Of a DNA stretch of 64,000 nt, positions 22,985 to 36,500 are shown piece after piece. A model generated the notes under the pieces. It did not search any database, was not told where the DNA came from, and saw only the letters and a program-made list of their open reading frames with translations. Each line of letters starts with the position of its first letter. Position 1 is the first letter of the stretch. Position numbers and translations under genes: made by a program. Origin of the DNA: Trichobilharzia regenti (Eukaryota; Platyhelminthes; Trematoda; Strigeidida; Schistosomatidae). The stretch is from contig OX235262.1 in NCBI GenBank assembly GCA_944472135.2, positions 57,694,440 to 57,758,439 on the forward strand, given 5' to 3'.

Positions 22985-24670
22985 CTACAGGCAGAATACC
23001 TTCAGGTTCCTCCCATCTACTCTGGCTGATTGTTGTCTGTTGTTGTTGCTGTTGATGTTGGCCAGGAATCTTCATCACCTCTGTTTTCTCTATGTTCACT
23101 TGAAGTCCTATCTTTGATGCTTCTTCTGACAACTTGTTGCTTTGTACTTGCATATCTTCCAGTTTGTAGGAAATCAGACATATATCATCGGCGAAGTCCA
23201 GATCCTCCAAGTATTTTGTGTGAGTCCATTTTATGCCTGTTTCCTCATTGGCTGCTGTCTGACGCATTATCCAATCTACTGAAATCAGGAAGATCATTGG
23301 CGATAGTAGACAGCCTTGTCTCACTCCCGTCCTCACTTGAAAGGCTTCCGTAAGTTTCTCGATGTAGATTACTTGGCATGCAGCATTGTCGTTCAACTGT
23401 TGGATGAGATGTATAATTGTTGATGGCACCCCACAGTAGTAGCGAAGTAGTTGCCAAATGACCTCTCGATCGACGCTGTCGAAGGCCTTCTCAAAGTCAA
23501 TGAAATTGAGATAGAGAGATAACTGCCATTCCAAGCTTTGTTCAGTGATGATCCGTAGTGTGGCGATTTGATCAATACATGACTTGTTTCTCCTGAATCC
23601 AGCTTGTTCTGGTCGAAGTTTTTCATCGAGGTTGGCGTGTTTGGTTGTCTCCAGGATGATGCGGCTTAGTATTTTGTTTGGGATGGACAGGAGCATAATT
23701 CTGCACCAGTTTTTGCATTGACTTAAGTCTCCTTTCTTTGGTAGTTTGAATAAGTATCCGTTCTTCCGATCCCCAGGTACTTTGCCCTCCTTTCACACCT
23801 TCTCCAGCAATGGCGTCATCAAGTCCGCTGTTGTCTTTGGGTCTATTTTCAATGCTTCCACTGGGATTCCTTCTGGTCCTGCTGCTTTTCCAGCTTTTAG
23901 CATCTTGATTGCATTCAGGACTTCTGATTTTGTCGGGGGGTCGATGTTCACTAGTAGTTCTGCTTCCTTTTTTGGTATTGTTGGGCGAGTTGCAGATGGC
24001 GGTCGATTTAGAAGTCTTTTGAAGTGTGCAGCCCAGTGTTTTCTTTGCTCGACCTCTTTGGTGATTGACTTTCCATTGTCATCCTTGACTGGCTTAATCT
24101 GTGTCGGACTTTTGCCCGTTAGCTGCCTAGTTGTTTGGTAGAATCTGGCGAGGTCTCCTTTGTCTGAAGCTTGCTCTGCTTCACTCGCCATGGCTTCATA
24201 ATATTTTCTTTTGCATTTTCTGGCACTTTTCTTTACTCTTTTTTTCAGCATACTGTAGTTTGCATGCAAATCCTGTTTTTGTTGCCCGTGGTTGCACTGG
24301 ATCACCTTTTGTTTCACTATCCTTCTCTCTTCTATTACTTTTCAAGTGTCCACAGTGAGCCACTGTTTGTCCTGCCTCTTCTTTCTGCCTAGAACTCTCA
24401 TGCAGGTTTGACTCCACACCGTTTTCAAGTTGTGCCAGTGCTTTTCGACGCCGACCTCTTCGCTAGTGTTGATTTGTGTCTCGGCTTTGTCCTTTATGCT
24501 TGCAGTGAAGATGTCTTTGTAGCCTAGTCCTTCAGCTTTTGAGTATTGAACTTGGCTTGTGGTCTATCTGCAGCTCCTGATTCCGTGAAAGCTTTTAATT
24601 TTATTTCGACTGTCTCTTGTACAAGATAGTGGTCTGAGCCAACGTCTGCTCCTCTTCTTACTTTTGTGTA
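22985..24670 (-). mobile_element. Decayed RTE (SR2-like) retrotransposon fragment at the P1 centre
   Basis: Read on the minus strand, the fragment starts within the endonuclease (RRGADVGSDHYLVQ, just below 24,670) and continues through a frameshifted linker. The N-terminal side of the reverse transcriptase (23,793-24,317) includes AGKAAGPEGIPVEAL. An in-frame TGA at 23,793 is followed by the RT core (22,971-23,696). RT motifs are FIDFEKAFDSVDRE, RTGVRQGCLLSP and DLDFADDICLIS. The frame is lost after a poly-Gln run, before the thumb and C-terminal regions, so the element lacks both ends. Non-LTR insertions normally keep their 3' end, so this piece was probably trapped or trimmed by the rearrangement that made the palindrome. 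It cannot make a functional protein. Confidence 0.88.
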
Positions 24671-24711
24671 TTTACTTTACTGTACACAAAAGTAATAAGA
24701 GGAGCAGACGT
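24642..24711. repeat. 29-bp foldback at the P1 junction
   Basis: Bases 24,642-24,670 (RTE endonuclease sequence) are repeated in inverted form at 24,683-24,711 with one mismatch and a 12-base loop. The inverted piece runs straight into arm copy 2, and the bases CGT (24,709-24,711) belong to both the RTE piece and the arm. This is the pattern left by template switching with microhomology. Confidence 0.85.
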
Positions 24712-25336
24712 CCAGTGTATGCCTGGGCAATCAGTTGTGAATCTACAAAAACGGACTACGAGAACAAAAAGTTGAAACCTTATCGATATTAAATTGGTAA
24801 TGTCGATATGTATAGAGGCACGGATGTAACATATGAAGGCAATACAACCAATTTTTGTATTTTACATTGCGAAAAGCAGATTTGTACTCACCTTTCAGTA
24901 CTCTTGGCGCTTTAAAGCAATATCTGATTGTCTAAACTTGATTTCATATTCTTCGTTGACTGGTGACAGGTGTTATCATTTATGAGAAGGGTGATGAAGG
25001 CATCTAACATATGCTCATATAACGTGTTATGTTATGTTATCAAAACTGTTGATATTTGATTGTTATATTTTGAGAATGAATGATTTCGCTGATCTCTTTG
25101 TCATTCATCTGTTTTTCTAGAAAGATATATTTATATATGTACACATGTATATAAATGACGGTAAATATGCGCACACATACAACTACACTCGTGAGTTGAG
25201 GCCTCATCCGGTTGAAAGTTGACACTTGACTGTCAATTCAACGTTGTACTAAATTCTGGATTCTGAAGACAATGACTGTTAATGACGCTGATCAACACTT
25301 CATGGTGCAAGTTGTCAAATGATTCGAAACTCAGTG

Positions 25337-25345
25337 TATATAAAG
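25337..25345 (+). promoter_or_regulatory. TATA box of gene B copy 2
   Basis: TATATAAAG, 80 bases upstream of the ATG at 25,425, identical in sequence and spacing to the mirrored copy at 22,282-22,290. Confidence 0.65.
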
Positions 25346-25424
25346 GAACAATTGAACCATGGTTTAAGCACAAGCTCATTCTTCTTCTAACGTGTTATCA
25401 CAAATCTTCATCTTCACAACAACA

Positions 25425-26869
25425 ATGAAAGTGATCATCTTCGCACTACTCCTTTTCGTATCACTCGAATATGTCAGGATGGATGAAGATTATGGTAAGC
25501 TTTCGTCTTCGCAGAAGTATACTTCATGTGAATTTTAATTTGATGATGCTATTTTGAATCACTAAAACTTCATTGAGATTTTACTTCAAACCGATGAAAT
25601 TGGAATGACATGAAAACGTATGTGTGGTAACATCTATCAACCACCCACTCATTCACTCTCTTCTCCATCAGTGTAAATGTCTAATATTCTGGATACAGTA
25701 GTCTGGCTTACTTGTATATTACCAGTCTCCCAAATTCATACAATGTTTCGTTTATATTTGAAGACGAGCACACACTTCAGAATCCATCGCGTACTTACCA
25801 CGAATATGAGTTGTACGCTTGTACTTTCTGATCGCACACAGCACTACCATGTTGAGAAATATTCTCACTTCGTTACTCTTGGTCGAGGTTACTTGTTCAT
25901 TTCGTTTACTATACTTATAAGTGGTGTCAATCTGTTGGGCGATTTCGGCACTGGAAGAGGAATGAATATATCAAGTCATGAAGAGCAGTGAGAGGGCATT
26001 ATTTGAACGTATTATTGTGACATGAAAATTGTCTTCTACTAGATGTCGTTGTGTCTTTAAAATGAGTGAGTATACATAACATAAGTTTACATGGCTGCTT
26101 GATTTATACAAATGAACATATCCACACGTTCGCTTTTCAAATGAAGGAAAAGTGAAATAATTTGTGAGGACGAACGTCTATCAGTGAGTATTCTCTTCGT
26201 GACGGGGCGCTGAGAATGAATTGTTTTATTACCGCCTAAAATGTTGGAAGTGTTAGTGTACTGAGATATGTGAGAGTGGTAAAATAATGAGTTTGTATAA
26301 AATATGTCTCAGTATCTTCGATGTCATCTCAAGTTGATGTTTCTTGATGAGCGACATTATTCTGAAAATTTACTGCAGCGAGTAAGCAAGAACTAGTGCA
26401 TCCTACTGACGAGTGAGATGACGTGGAAATTTCGACTGGCATTGCGTTCCAAATTCAGTAGTTACATTGGAAACATCGTAAACATTTGATGTTGTATTCA
26501 ATGGAATATGTCGACGATTTGATATGACTTTATTCTCTGTGTTCATTCAGTTAAAGTAGAGTTCCGCTGAATACGGAATGCAGAAATTCCTGTCTTTATC
26601 ACTCCTTAGGAATAACTGGTCTCAGGTAGTCGCCACCTATCCAGTTGAACAGCTTCCATATTCAATTCTACGCTTCATGGGTAGCGAACCAATTGTCTGT
26701 TTAATTTTATTGTTTTGTTTTTGTAGATATTGTAGACTACACAAGAGTTCTCAGGGATGATTGTCCGAATGGTGCACCGTTTTGTGAAGACAGTGAGGAA
26801 AACTCGAGGAAGAAGAACGGCCTGAATAAGAAGAGGGGGAAGAAGTGCATCGGAAACAAATGCAGATGA
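25425..26869 (+). CDS. Gene B copy 2: small secreted basic four-Cys protein
   Basis: Exons 25,425-25,494 and 26,727-26,869 join in phase 1 (split codon gives Asp24) for 70 residues. The donor is GTAAGC and the acceptor TTTTTGTAG follows a T-rich tract. The predicted protein is identical to that of copy 1: signal peptide, acidic spacer, C-x6-C, basic KK/RR cluster, C-x4-C near the end. The two genes point away from each other, with start codons 3.2 kb apart across the RTE-filled centre of P1. Identity extends through intron and flanks, so it reflects recent duplication or gene conversion rather than selection. Function unknown. Confidence 0.72.
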
Positions 26870-28324
26870 TTGGATTAGATATTCTGATTCTTGATGAGAA
26901 AAACTCTGTCTGGGTGAACATACCTGCAAGACAGTAGTTGAGAATTTAGTAACTTGATTATATCTGATAAACTGTGTAACTTTGTGTATTGAAGCTTGTA
27001 ATTTTTAGAATGCATATGTATTTGTATTCTGTTTCTTTTTCCTATTCCGGTAATTTTGATCGTTTTTCTGCGTTGTGAGAGGAATATTTTGGATCGGGTA
27101 TTCAATTTTCAATAGCGGTGGTATCATTTTTTCTGGGTGGCTTCGCTTGACTGGCGCTGAAACTTCACTTTTCCCATAATATTCTCGGTTATATGAATAC
27201 CACAATCATAACTTGCTTCTTACACTTGTGTCTATACAACATGTGTGAACATACATCGATGTTATATCGGACTATGTGAATCATGTGATTCGAGATATCC
27301 TCATGTTTGTTTCTCAAATGAAGTAAAAGTCGTAATACATTACAGCAATGAATGTTTGTGAGTGCGAGTCCTCATCGAGACGGTGGATGGTTTTTCATTT
27401 CTTTGAGTATCTTGTTTATGTAATGCGATAATTGAGAGTGGTGGAATAACACGTTTATACATAATTTGTAGGAGAAGTTTCCATGTCATCTCTAGTTGAT
27501 ATTTCTTGAGAGGTTTCACTACCCTCAAAATATCCCACTGTGGGTTAACAATGACTGGTGTAGTTGACCACCGGTTGATATAATCCCCAGGATAACAATG
27601 GATCACAAAGTGCTCATTCACATGTTTCATGACAAAAGCCGATCTGACAAAGATATTAACAAGGACAGAATATCACTCTCTCTCTCTGCACTGAAAGCGT
27701 TTCAGGCATAAAAAGTGATGTGGAATGTTACTTGGTTTGAAAACTGAAGGAAACGGAAAATTATTGGTATGCTTCTCACTATTGACTGAATTCTATCAAA
27801 AGAATGCGAAGTGATTGGATTGTGGTCATGATCAACCAGTAGGAATTTTTGAATTTATGTTTGTTGAATGTCATATTTTTGATACCATATACTTTTGAGA
27901 TAAATCTATCAACCGGGATAGGTGACGAAATCATCTCTAAAATGTACTGCCTAGCAATTATATCTGGTCCACATTCTGCCACTAACTATTAGTTTTGTAG
28001 TAGTAGTCGAATCGGTGTTCTCGCCTCTGAATCATTGGAGAAGTCACAGTAACTATTATCAATTCCATAGGGATCATACTAAACAGACGCTATACAGATA
28101 TATATTTCCTAATGCCATTTAAACGGATTATTTTAGATTAAAGCCCCAGTCAGTAGCAAGCAATTGATGGATGAGTTGTGGTCTAGGATAGACTTATATT
28201 TTTCGGACATCAGTGTATGCTATACTCATCAAGTTGTATGGAGAGACGAATCTGGACTAGAATTCAAATTCTGTAGTCGGAATGAGTCATAAATGTAAGT
28301 GTAGAACTTGGGCACTGTGGTAGA
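26870..28324. other. Intergenic DNA, copy 2
   Basis: Mirror of 19,290-20,757. No gene seen. Copy 3 homology begins at 27,556. A CT run lies near 27,676. Confidence 0.5.
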
Positions 28325-28589
28325 ATGTAATCCCGTATTAGACAAGTTTATTTTGAATATCACACAGTGATGCAGTGTTAACAAATATCTGACCTTTCAA
28401 GCATGAATTACTGCTGATAATCATATCAATTTAGTCACACGTTCACATAAATTTCACAAATCATGAAAACGCCTGACTAAATTGATATGATTATCAGCAA
28501 TAATTTATGTTAGAATTCTCCTATATTTGTTAACACTGCATCACTGTGTGATATTTAAAATAAACTTATCTAATATGGAATAAATCATA
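28325..28589. repeat. Foldback element, copy 2
   Basis: Single example in copy 2 of the palindromic element described at 17,437, in reverse orientation. The surrounding 724-bp segment is present once. Confidence 0.85.
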
Positions 28590-29400
28590 GTCAACTCACG
28601 CACAAAAGAATCTCGAATGTTGGCTGTTGGTGAAACTGAATTTACAACAAATCAGTTTCGAGAATATGGAAACAAATAATTTCGCTACTGAGGGGCTGTT
28701 GTAAGCTCTTGTCAGTAATAATTCACTCTCTTGATACCTTCTTGCCTATTAGGCGTATGTTATGCGGCAATTAGTCGTCTAGCCAATCACTATTGCTGAG
28801 ACAGGATCACTGAGAGCAGAAAATATGAAGTTAGGTGAAACATGTTAGATGAAACTAGGAAATTGCAAGGCCTTTATAATTCCAGAGAGCTTAATGGATA
28901 ACCGTCACATCCGTGGTAATCTACTGTTATAACACTATAGTCTCGATACTTGATTTTGTCAGCTATCAGTGTACAGCCACTTGAACTGATGTCATTGTGT
29001 GCTAGGGTTTGTGCAGACTGTTCAATCAGTCATGATTTCTTCGAAATAAACACATCTCAGATAAACTCATCTGTGTAGCAGCTAAGAAATGGAGAATCTT
29101 TATCCGCACATTAAGCTTCATTGCCATGTTCACGCTTTCTTTTTGCTGTGGGATTGTTTTTCTTAGTTAAACTTTGGTTGGATAATAAGCGAAGAGTTTG
29201 AGGTGAACAATTTAAGGTCAATTTTGAAGCAACTTTTTCCAAAAATGTGAAGTCGGCAGATAATCAATATCATCTTCTATATCACTTCGGATCTTTTTGC
29301 ATTAGAGAATACTATCTCAAATGTTTGTGGAAAAATATTCTCTCAGTGTTACAACATAGTGGTGATGAATGTTCACAAAGAAGGACACTATAAACCACGA

Positions 29401-29562
29401 TTATTCTATGCTGGATATGTTGCATTGGAAATACTTCAGATTGTGTTCTAATGAAATCATTATAATTATAATTGCAGAAATTTGTAAATAACGGTAACCT
29501 AGGTAGACACAAAACTTGATAAGAGAGAAAAGAGTGACTATGTAACCAGTAGCTATTTTCAT
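29401..29562 (-). CDS. Candidate gene C copy 2
   Basis: Same 53-codon frame as at 16,464-16,625, on the minus strand, with the TATA-like box at 29,618-29,626. Evidence for coding is only the signal-like N-terminus and the box. Confidence 0.22.
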   Translation of the reverse strand: MKIATGYIVTLFSLIKFCVYLGYRYLQISAIIIIMISLEHNLKYFQCNISSIE

Positions 29563-29626
29563 TCAACCTGTGGGAAGGAAGTTTTTCTTTAGGACAGAAC
29601 AGTGAAACCTAAGTAGTATTTATATA

Positions 29627-30832
29627 TCCATATTGGTCAAGTAGTACACTAATCGATGTGTCTTCGGGATTCATATTTTGGACCAAATCAATCAAATAGA
29701 TGTTTATTGTAGGCATTTCAATCTTTCACACTTCAGTTTGACATTGGGTGTTAAGATAAAAAGAATAGTGTTCGATGAAAGTGTCCATACTGCACTTCCA
29801 ACATGGATGGAAAACAGACAACTTGTGGACGGTCTCCCAATCAAATGTTACATCATTCTTATCAACTCCACCTTGAAACTAGGCTGCCATGTAACTTCAA
29901 ATTACTCTTGTGCAAGTACCCATCACTTAAACCCGACCCATGTGGCTGTTTTTCGATCCACGTTAATGCCTTTCTGTGCGTTAATGTCTTCGTTTGAAAG
30001 ACAGCTGTTTTGTATCTATAACTGTTACACTAATAAAATACATTTCATTTGAGAAATGGGAGATTTCTTCAGACAATCTGATAGTCCACCTTTATGAATA
30101 TTGTTAGGTGCATTAGGAGAAGACCGCAAGAGTTTCAGGCGATTGGATCAGAACCTGGCATAAATCTATGACATTTTTTCCTCTGGATCTGTGTGATGCG
30201 AGAAGATGAGAATTGTGAAGTTATAGTGGTCGGGATGCTAAGAATCAACGAGTGAATACTTATACTGGCAAGACTCAAAATCATTCGTAATGTTGGGACA
30301 TAATTGTTCTGTACCATCTTCGAAACCTGAGACATTTTAACATGCTGTCATAAGAATAATTTTGTTTTCTTTAACACTTCGCTCACCTATTATGTTAAAA
30401 TCCTTCTTTATGTGTAGTTCGGGTGGAAGGGGTAGCCCAATATTAAATGTTTTAGAGTAGTATATTCCAAGATAAACTGACAACTATGTACAAAGGTAGA
30501 ATGTCAATTTCACATTAAACAGTGAAACGAAAGATAAACTGAACTAGAGTGAATATTCACAAAGAGATAACGATTAAGGCTAAAGGAAGTTGTTTAGTAG
30601 TCAACAATTTAACTAACAGCCTATATTATTCGGTGTTTCGATTGAACAATGTATGCCTGTATGAATGCATTACTTGAGACATCAAGGTCTTTGAGAAATG
30701 ACATTGACATAAACTTTTTGAAATTGCACAATCTGTCTTACGCTAATGAAATCCAGAAAGCCAAGGTGAATCGTAAAGTGATGAACTTATCTCTTCAAAT
30801 GACTTAATGAAGACATCAAAAAACCAATAAAA
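29627..30832. other. Intergenic DNA, copy 2
   Basis: Mirror of 15,194-16,399. It contains the 124-codon frame at 29,678-30,052 but no recognisable gene. Confidence 0.45.
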
Positions 30833-30846
30833 TTCAGTGGTATTTT

Positions 30847-31229
30847 ATTATTATTATTTTTATTGTTCCTTTGGGTTCTTATTGGAACATAGGGCTTCAA
30901 CTGCACGTCTCCCCTTGCTTCTGTCCTCAGATGTACTTTTCACCTGCATCCATGTTAGTCAATACTCTTTCAACTCCCCTTCACACGATCTCCTCCATGT
31001 CACCGTTGGACGTCCCACTCTCCTCTTAGCTTTCGGGTTCCACTCGAGGGCTTGACGTGTGATGTCACCCAGTGGTCTCATCAGCGAGTGTCCGATCCAT
31101 CTCCACTTTCCTGTAGCGATTTGGTTGAGTTTTACGGGGGCGGAGTTGCTAGCACCACGCCCCAACCCTCCCACTTTATCCGGGCTTGGGACCGGCAAGA
31201 AAACTAGCGAGGTAGTAATCTAGGCGAGT
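30847..31229 (-). mobile_element. 5'-truncated RTE insertion, copy 2
   Basis: Same insertion as at 14,797-15,179, in reverse. Its target-site duplications are at 30,833-30,846 and 31,230-31,243. It encodes the same C-terminal RTE remnant with a few substitutions (for example NQIATG for NRIATG). Confidence 0.9.
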
Positions 31230-31243
31230 TTCAGTGGTATTTT

Positions 31244-33046
31244 GGTTAACCATATTCTTCTGTAAAGTTTATTTGCATCGAAAATCAATCCTATTGCTTT
31301 TCATGAATATAAACAATTTTACAAGAGCATTATTTTTCTGAAGTGAAATTCATTGACTTTTGATTCAATGAACAGTAGCAAGCCGACCGAGTAGATCACT
31401 AATGCTGTTTAACGAACTTCAGTCTGATAATTTGAGTAGTTCATATAACTACCTACTTAGAATTAACTAGGGTCTACTTTACACTGGTACAATTTGACAC
31501 AAATATCTAAAGATTATGAAATTGCAATTTATTATTGCGGATGTGTAAACTCTAAAGTCACATTCAAGAACTTAATCTTCATTTCAGTTTTCAACGTTTA
31601 GATAAGCATCCCTCATTCAAAGCAAAATGTCTGAGAGGTGTATACAGAATTGTATATGCAGCTGCTGATGAAACGTAGACAAAGGTACACACCTCGTGTA
31701 GTTTATGCCGATCTCCAATCCATTAGTCTCCTGAAAAGGTGTTTGCTTATCAAGTATAACTCACACTTTGCTACACGTCAACTGAGTTTATTAGAATGAG
31801 ATGGGAAGAACGCAGGCTACCCAACTCATATTTAGTAAACTGTGCTCTACGTTTATCAGAATTTCGATAAATCAGATGACAAATTACAAATAATTCGTGA
31901 CAAAAAATATCAAATTCAAAATAAAGTATTAAAAGGAGCATAGTGACAAACAAAATTAAGGATATGTTATCCCACTTACTTGATTAAGAACTTAAAACAC
32001 AATAGCAGTTTTATGATTATGAGGTAACGCCTTTACACTAGTAGGTTAGAAAAGAGAACTCACAAACGAGTAGTTATACAACTAATGAAGCTCTAAACAG
32101 TGTTCTTCATAAGTAGAACGTAAATATTGTGTTAGGTCAAGTTTAACCGACCTGAACAATCACTTGAAAAGTAACTAGAAATCAAAATATACCAAATTAG
32201 CCAGCCTTCTACGAAACATGTTTGCACATTGGCATCCACTGGACTCTACAGACATTAAATTACTGATTGATACCATTGAAATAGTGAAGAATTAGGTGAA
32301 CAAAAAGCCACTTTCAAGTAACGTAAGCGAAAGCAGGTCTTGAAATGCATCCGATATTTTATATTCTGAAAGTTTACGTAAAAAGCTGTTCGAGGAAATC
32401 AAACCTAGTGGCTTTTCAGAACACTGCTAACTTTCAATCGACTATCGGGTTAAAATACAAAAAGTTATACTCAGTAACAACTTAATTTGATCGACGAATT
32501 CTCAGACGATTGGAATGCTTAAAATAGGGACTTTAAAACAAATTCAAATTATCAGTGAGAATAGTTACTATTTATTCATCAACGACAAATGTAAGCTACA
32601 TTGAAATTTATCGAATACACACTAAGTGTTCCTAATAACTGACTCAAAGTGGTTGGGATTGGTACACTGAATTCATGAATACTTCATTCTCTAAATTTTA
32701 ATTCATCGAATCAATGAAATCTTCCTTGGACAAATGTTCTGTTCGACACGAAAAACACGGCACAACGTGTGATTAAGTCCAATAAATATTCGTTCGAACA
32801 GTATACCATAAAATTAAATAGTGGATTATGTTACAATATTTGATACGGAATTGATCTTAAAATCTACTGACACTCGAAAATATTTTTTCTCATGAATAAT
32901 CCCCATACAGCCATTTATCAAACAGCAAACATGCAGTTCATTGTGGAGGCCGTTTACGAAGAATTAATTTTCTCTAGTTGTTCAACTGCATTTGCACGCA
33001 TTATTTAACAAAAAGGAGTGTTAATAAAAGTGATAATTTGTCATAA
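31244..33046. other. Intergenic DNA, copy 2
   Basis: Mirror of 12,980-14,782; AT-rich, nothing recognisable. Confidence 0.5.
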
Positions 33047-33506
33047 TCATGGCAGTTAATTTTAATCAATAGATTAGAGGAGCTGAATAAGTTTTTCAGA
33101 TTTGGTTAATGAAGTGAATAATTCTGTAACAACAGAAAACATGGGCCGGCAACAGATCGTTTTATTACGGAAATCAGCAAATATTGATATATATTTCATG
33201 TACATTATTCTAGTAGCTTATTCAAACAGACAAACACAGTCTTCTGATTGGTTGTTTCTGGTTTCTCGGAAAGTTAAGCCATATATTTGCGAATCTTATT
33301 TGCCACGTAAAGTCTGGTGTGATTGGTTGTTGCATCAGCCTTGTTCATATTTTCTCACAGCCAATATTAGTGACCTAGACATTGACGTGAATTAATGTCT
33401 ACCAATTGGCTAGCAGCCTGCTCCCACCTCATGGCAGCTAATTTTAATCGATAGATTAGAGGAGCTGAATAAGTTTGTCAGATTTGGTTAGTGAGGTGAA
33501 TAATTC
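33047..33506. repeat. 304-bp cassette between 78-bp direct repeats, copy 2
   Basis: Repeats at 33,047-33,124 and 33,429-33,506 flank 33,125-33,428, an exact mirror of the copy 1 arrangement. In this orientation the cassette reads TGTAACAACAG at its left edge. Confidence 0.85.
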
Positions 33507-36500
33507 AATGTGTGGGTGGTAGTATGAATGCACATAGAAGCGAGGAAAAATGGCTAGTACTTATGTGTTTGAAGCAAACGGAGGAGTGATAAAAGGCCAT
33601 AAAAGCCCGATTACTAGTAAATATCGAGCTGATTATCAGAAAAGTAGTAGTGGTTGAATGGTTCTCTGGTGTATTTAGATCTCTGGTTTCTCTGATCAAT
33701 GGTTAAAGCTTCAGTAATTCACTGGAGGCAAAAGTACATTTTCCTCTGAATGTTGCGCTTGTCTTCATAGGTCACTTCGAAGGAGCAGATTTTTGAAACA
33801 GTATAATGAATTTGAACAGCATCACTAAAAGATGGGGAGTTTTAAGAATTATGATATATTTGTACATTATATTTTGAACAGTATGAGTGCACATCTACTC
33901 ATCAATTTAACTGACATAGAAATCAGATAATCGAAGATCAATTAAAATCAAAAACAATATGTAAATACGACTTTCAATAAGTAGGTCAGTGTCGACAGGG
34001 ATTTGAACCACATCAGGTTAACATGGCGAAGGTACATATTGTAACTTGGTGAAAGACGAATCCCATTTCCATGGTATGTTCTTGGTTAGTCCGAAAATGG
34101 CTTGAGTTTCAATGATAGTAATTTTTCTAGGCGTTTTTCTTCATGAGTGTACGTCATCTGGAGAACCAATAACCCATGAAACAATAAATTTTGGAGGGAA
34201 AATGAAGGTAAATGATCGAAAATACCAGATTTTTAGTCGTGCTACACATGATTCGACAACAATTTAAATTTAATTAGTTCAGAAAGATATTGAGTTTTGT
34301 AGATTGATCGAAAAGAAGCATTGCTAAGGGCGAAACATACGAAATTCAACTCAACCATAATGAGAAGAATGTTGAACATGCCAAATATAAAAATCATACC
34401 TTCACAGGTCGAATGAACACATACAAACAAATAAGAATGAATGATTCTACAAAATATGCTGGATCCATTATATTCCACTAAATTCTTGTCAGATGGATAC
34501 AAGCTTAACAAGGTGGTTTGGAATGATTCAGCTTTCTGAGTTGAGATAGTCAGGATGCGTGGTTGACAACATCGATAACAATCAGGCGAAGCAGTTTCTC
34601 GGTGTTTAGATCACATTCATCTGACCAGAAAGCACTATTGTTGAAAATGTGTACATCTCGTCTATTCACGACTCTGGTACTCTGTATTATATGAAGTGGG
34701 AAACACGACAACGTGGAGCATTAAGTCACCGGAGGCTGACAAATGGTCAAGGAATTCCAGTATCCACCGATCCACGATAGAGAGCGGCCACTAGCCAATG
34801 TCATCGGCGAGTAATTGTCCTCACACCCGATATTTTTTATTCCACAGTTCATGACCCCTCACCAGAACCTAGGTAACTACCCACCTGCACAGGGTAAGCG
34901 GCTAGTCGGCATGAATTTGAGATTCAACTGTAGATTGAATCATCATCGAAAATAGATTCATCTGTGTGTGAAATTGTGCACGGTATTGTTTCTTCCTCGG
35001 AACTTATCGTATTTCGAAATGTATTGCGAAATAATACACTCATCTGCCTGACAATTTTGACTGGACTCTATTTGAAATTTGTATTTGGAATACATAGACG
35101 CTAAATGTGTCACCCACATTTTTCCCATCTCAACTTTTCATTCGTCAACATATTTAATGAATTATACTCAGACTGATTATGAAACTGAATATCATAATGA
35201 TGAGTCAAAAGGCACAAAGTCAGGCGAATAATGGATGCTTCAACTTACCAGTTCCGAACGGTATTGAGATTATTCGGAGAGGAGATTGTAATACCGAATT
35301 CATCACTATCATTTTGGTCGTTATCCTCGAGCTGTCGACACCTAATAGCTGTTTGCATGAGGGAGAATGTGTATTGTGAAATTGTCACCTGATTTCTCTG
35401 TTTGCTGTTGTTATGATTGAATTCCAGAAACACCATCACTAGAATCGTGTCTACTTCTGTGTGATTTTACGAGTGAGTGGTGTTAGGTTGCAAAGTTACT
35501 GGAAAAAACTGACACAAAATGATGGAGAGTTTGAAGGCAGATTATGACGTTAGAGAATGAATGAGTGAACGACAGGCTACAGTGAACTTATACTCCATTC
35601 TTATTCTGGATGTCTCAGCATACCACAGTTGCCAACCCACCATGGTGTAGCAAGCATTAACTTCACGTTTACACACAAGTAAATTTACCATGGGATCTAT
35701 TTTCTGTTAGCTCGTCGTAGAGTGCTACTGGTATCTGATAATGAGAGTAGAGTAAATATCTTCACACTTATTTTCAACAAATATATTGTTCTCAGCATTT
35801 CTCTATTACCCTTAGCAATCTATTTTACGATTTTTCTATCCGTCACTTCCTCATTGATCATACGAGCATCAAATATTTATTGTTGGTATTATTTTCAGAA
35901 TATCAGTTGAGAAATCTTTGATTAGTTTAAATTGATTGCTGTAATGGTGGTGAAATCTGAATTATATTTGATAGATAGGTTGACTTTGTTTCCACACAAG
36001 GTCGTGCAATATGATGCAGTGACCATTAACGTCATCCTGCCAACTGTATCTTCCACACTGATTAAATCTCCTATTCATTTTGAACACGCTGAATACAATT
36101 ACATCAAATAGGTGAGAAATGATGAGTGGAATTCATGATAACTAGGTATTTCATGCCTGAAACGAATGATCGAGAGACTAAGTATATCTGTGCTTATTAT
36201 TCGAATTCGCTGGGAACGCAGTTGAATGCACACTGGCTGAAATTTGAGTAAATGGATTAATGCGACTCAAGTTTAAAAAGGCTCACATTCAGTCTGTTTC
36301 AGAATCACAGGGAATATCTGTCGAATTTCAAGGGATTGCACAGATGAGAATTAGACCGAAAATAACACGCTAGAAGAGGGATAGTACGAGGACAAATAAC
36401 ACAAAATTTCTCGCAAAATCGGGGGTATACAGATTGAAAGTTAGAAGTTGGCACAAGAGGTAGAGAAGATTGCACTTCAGGGGAACGCAGGTAAGACAGA

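Noticed and set aside
23030..24392. Plus-strand ORFs across the P1 centre
   Set aside because: They are antisense to the RTE reverse transcriptase.
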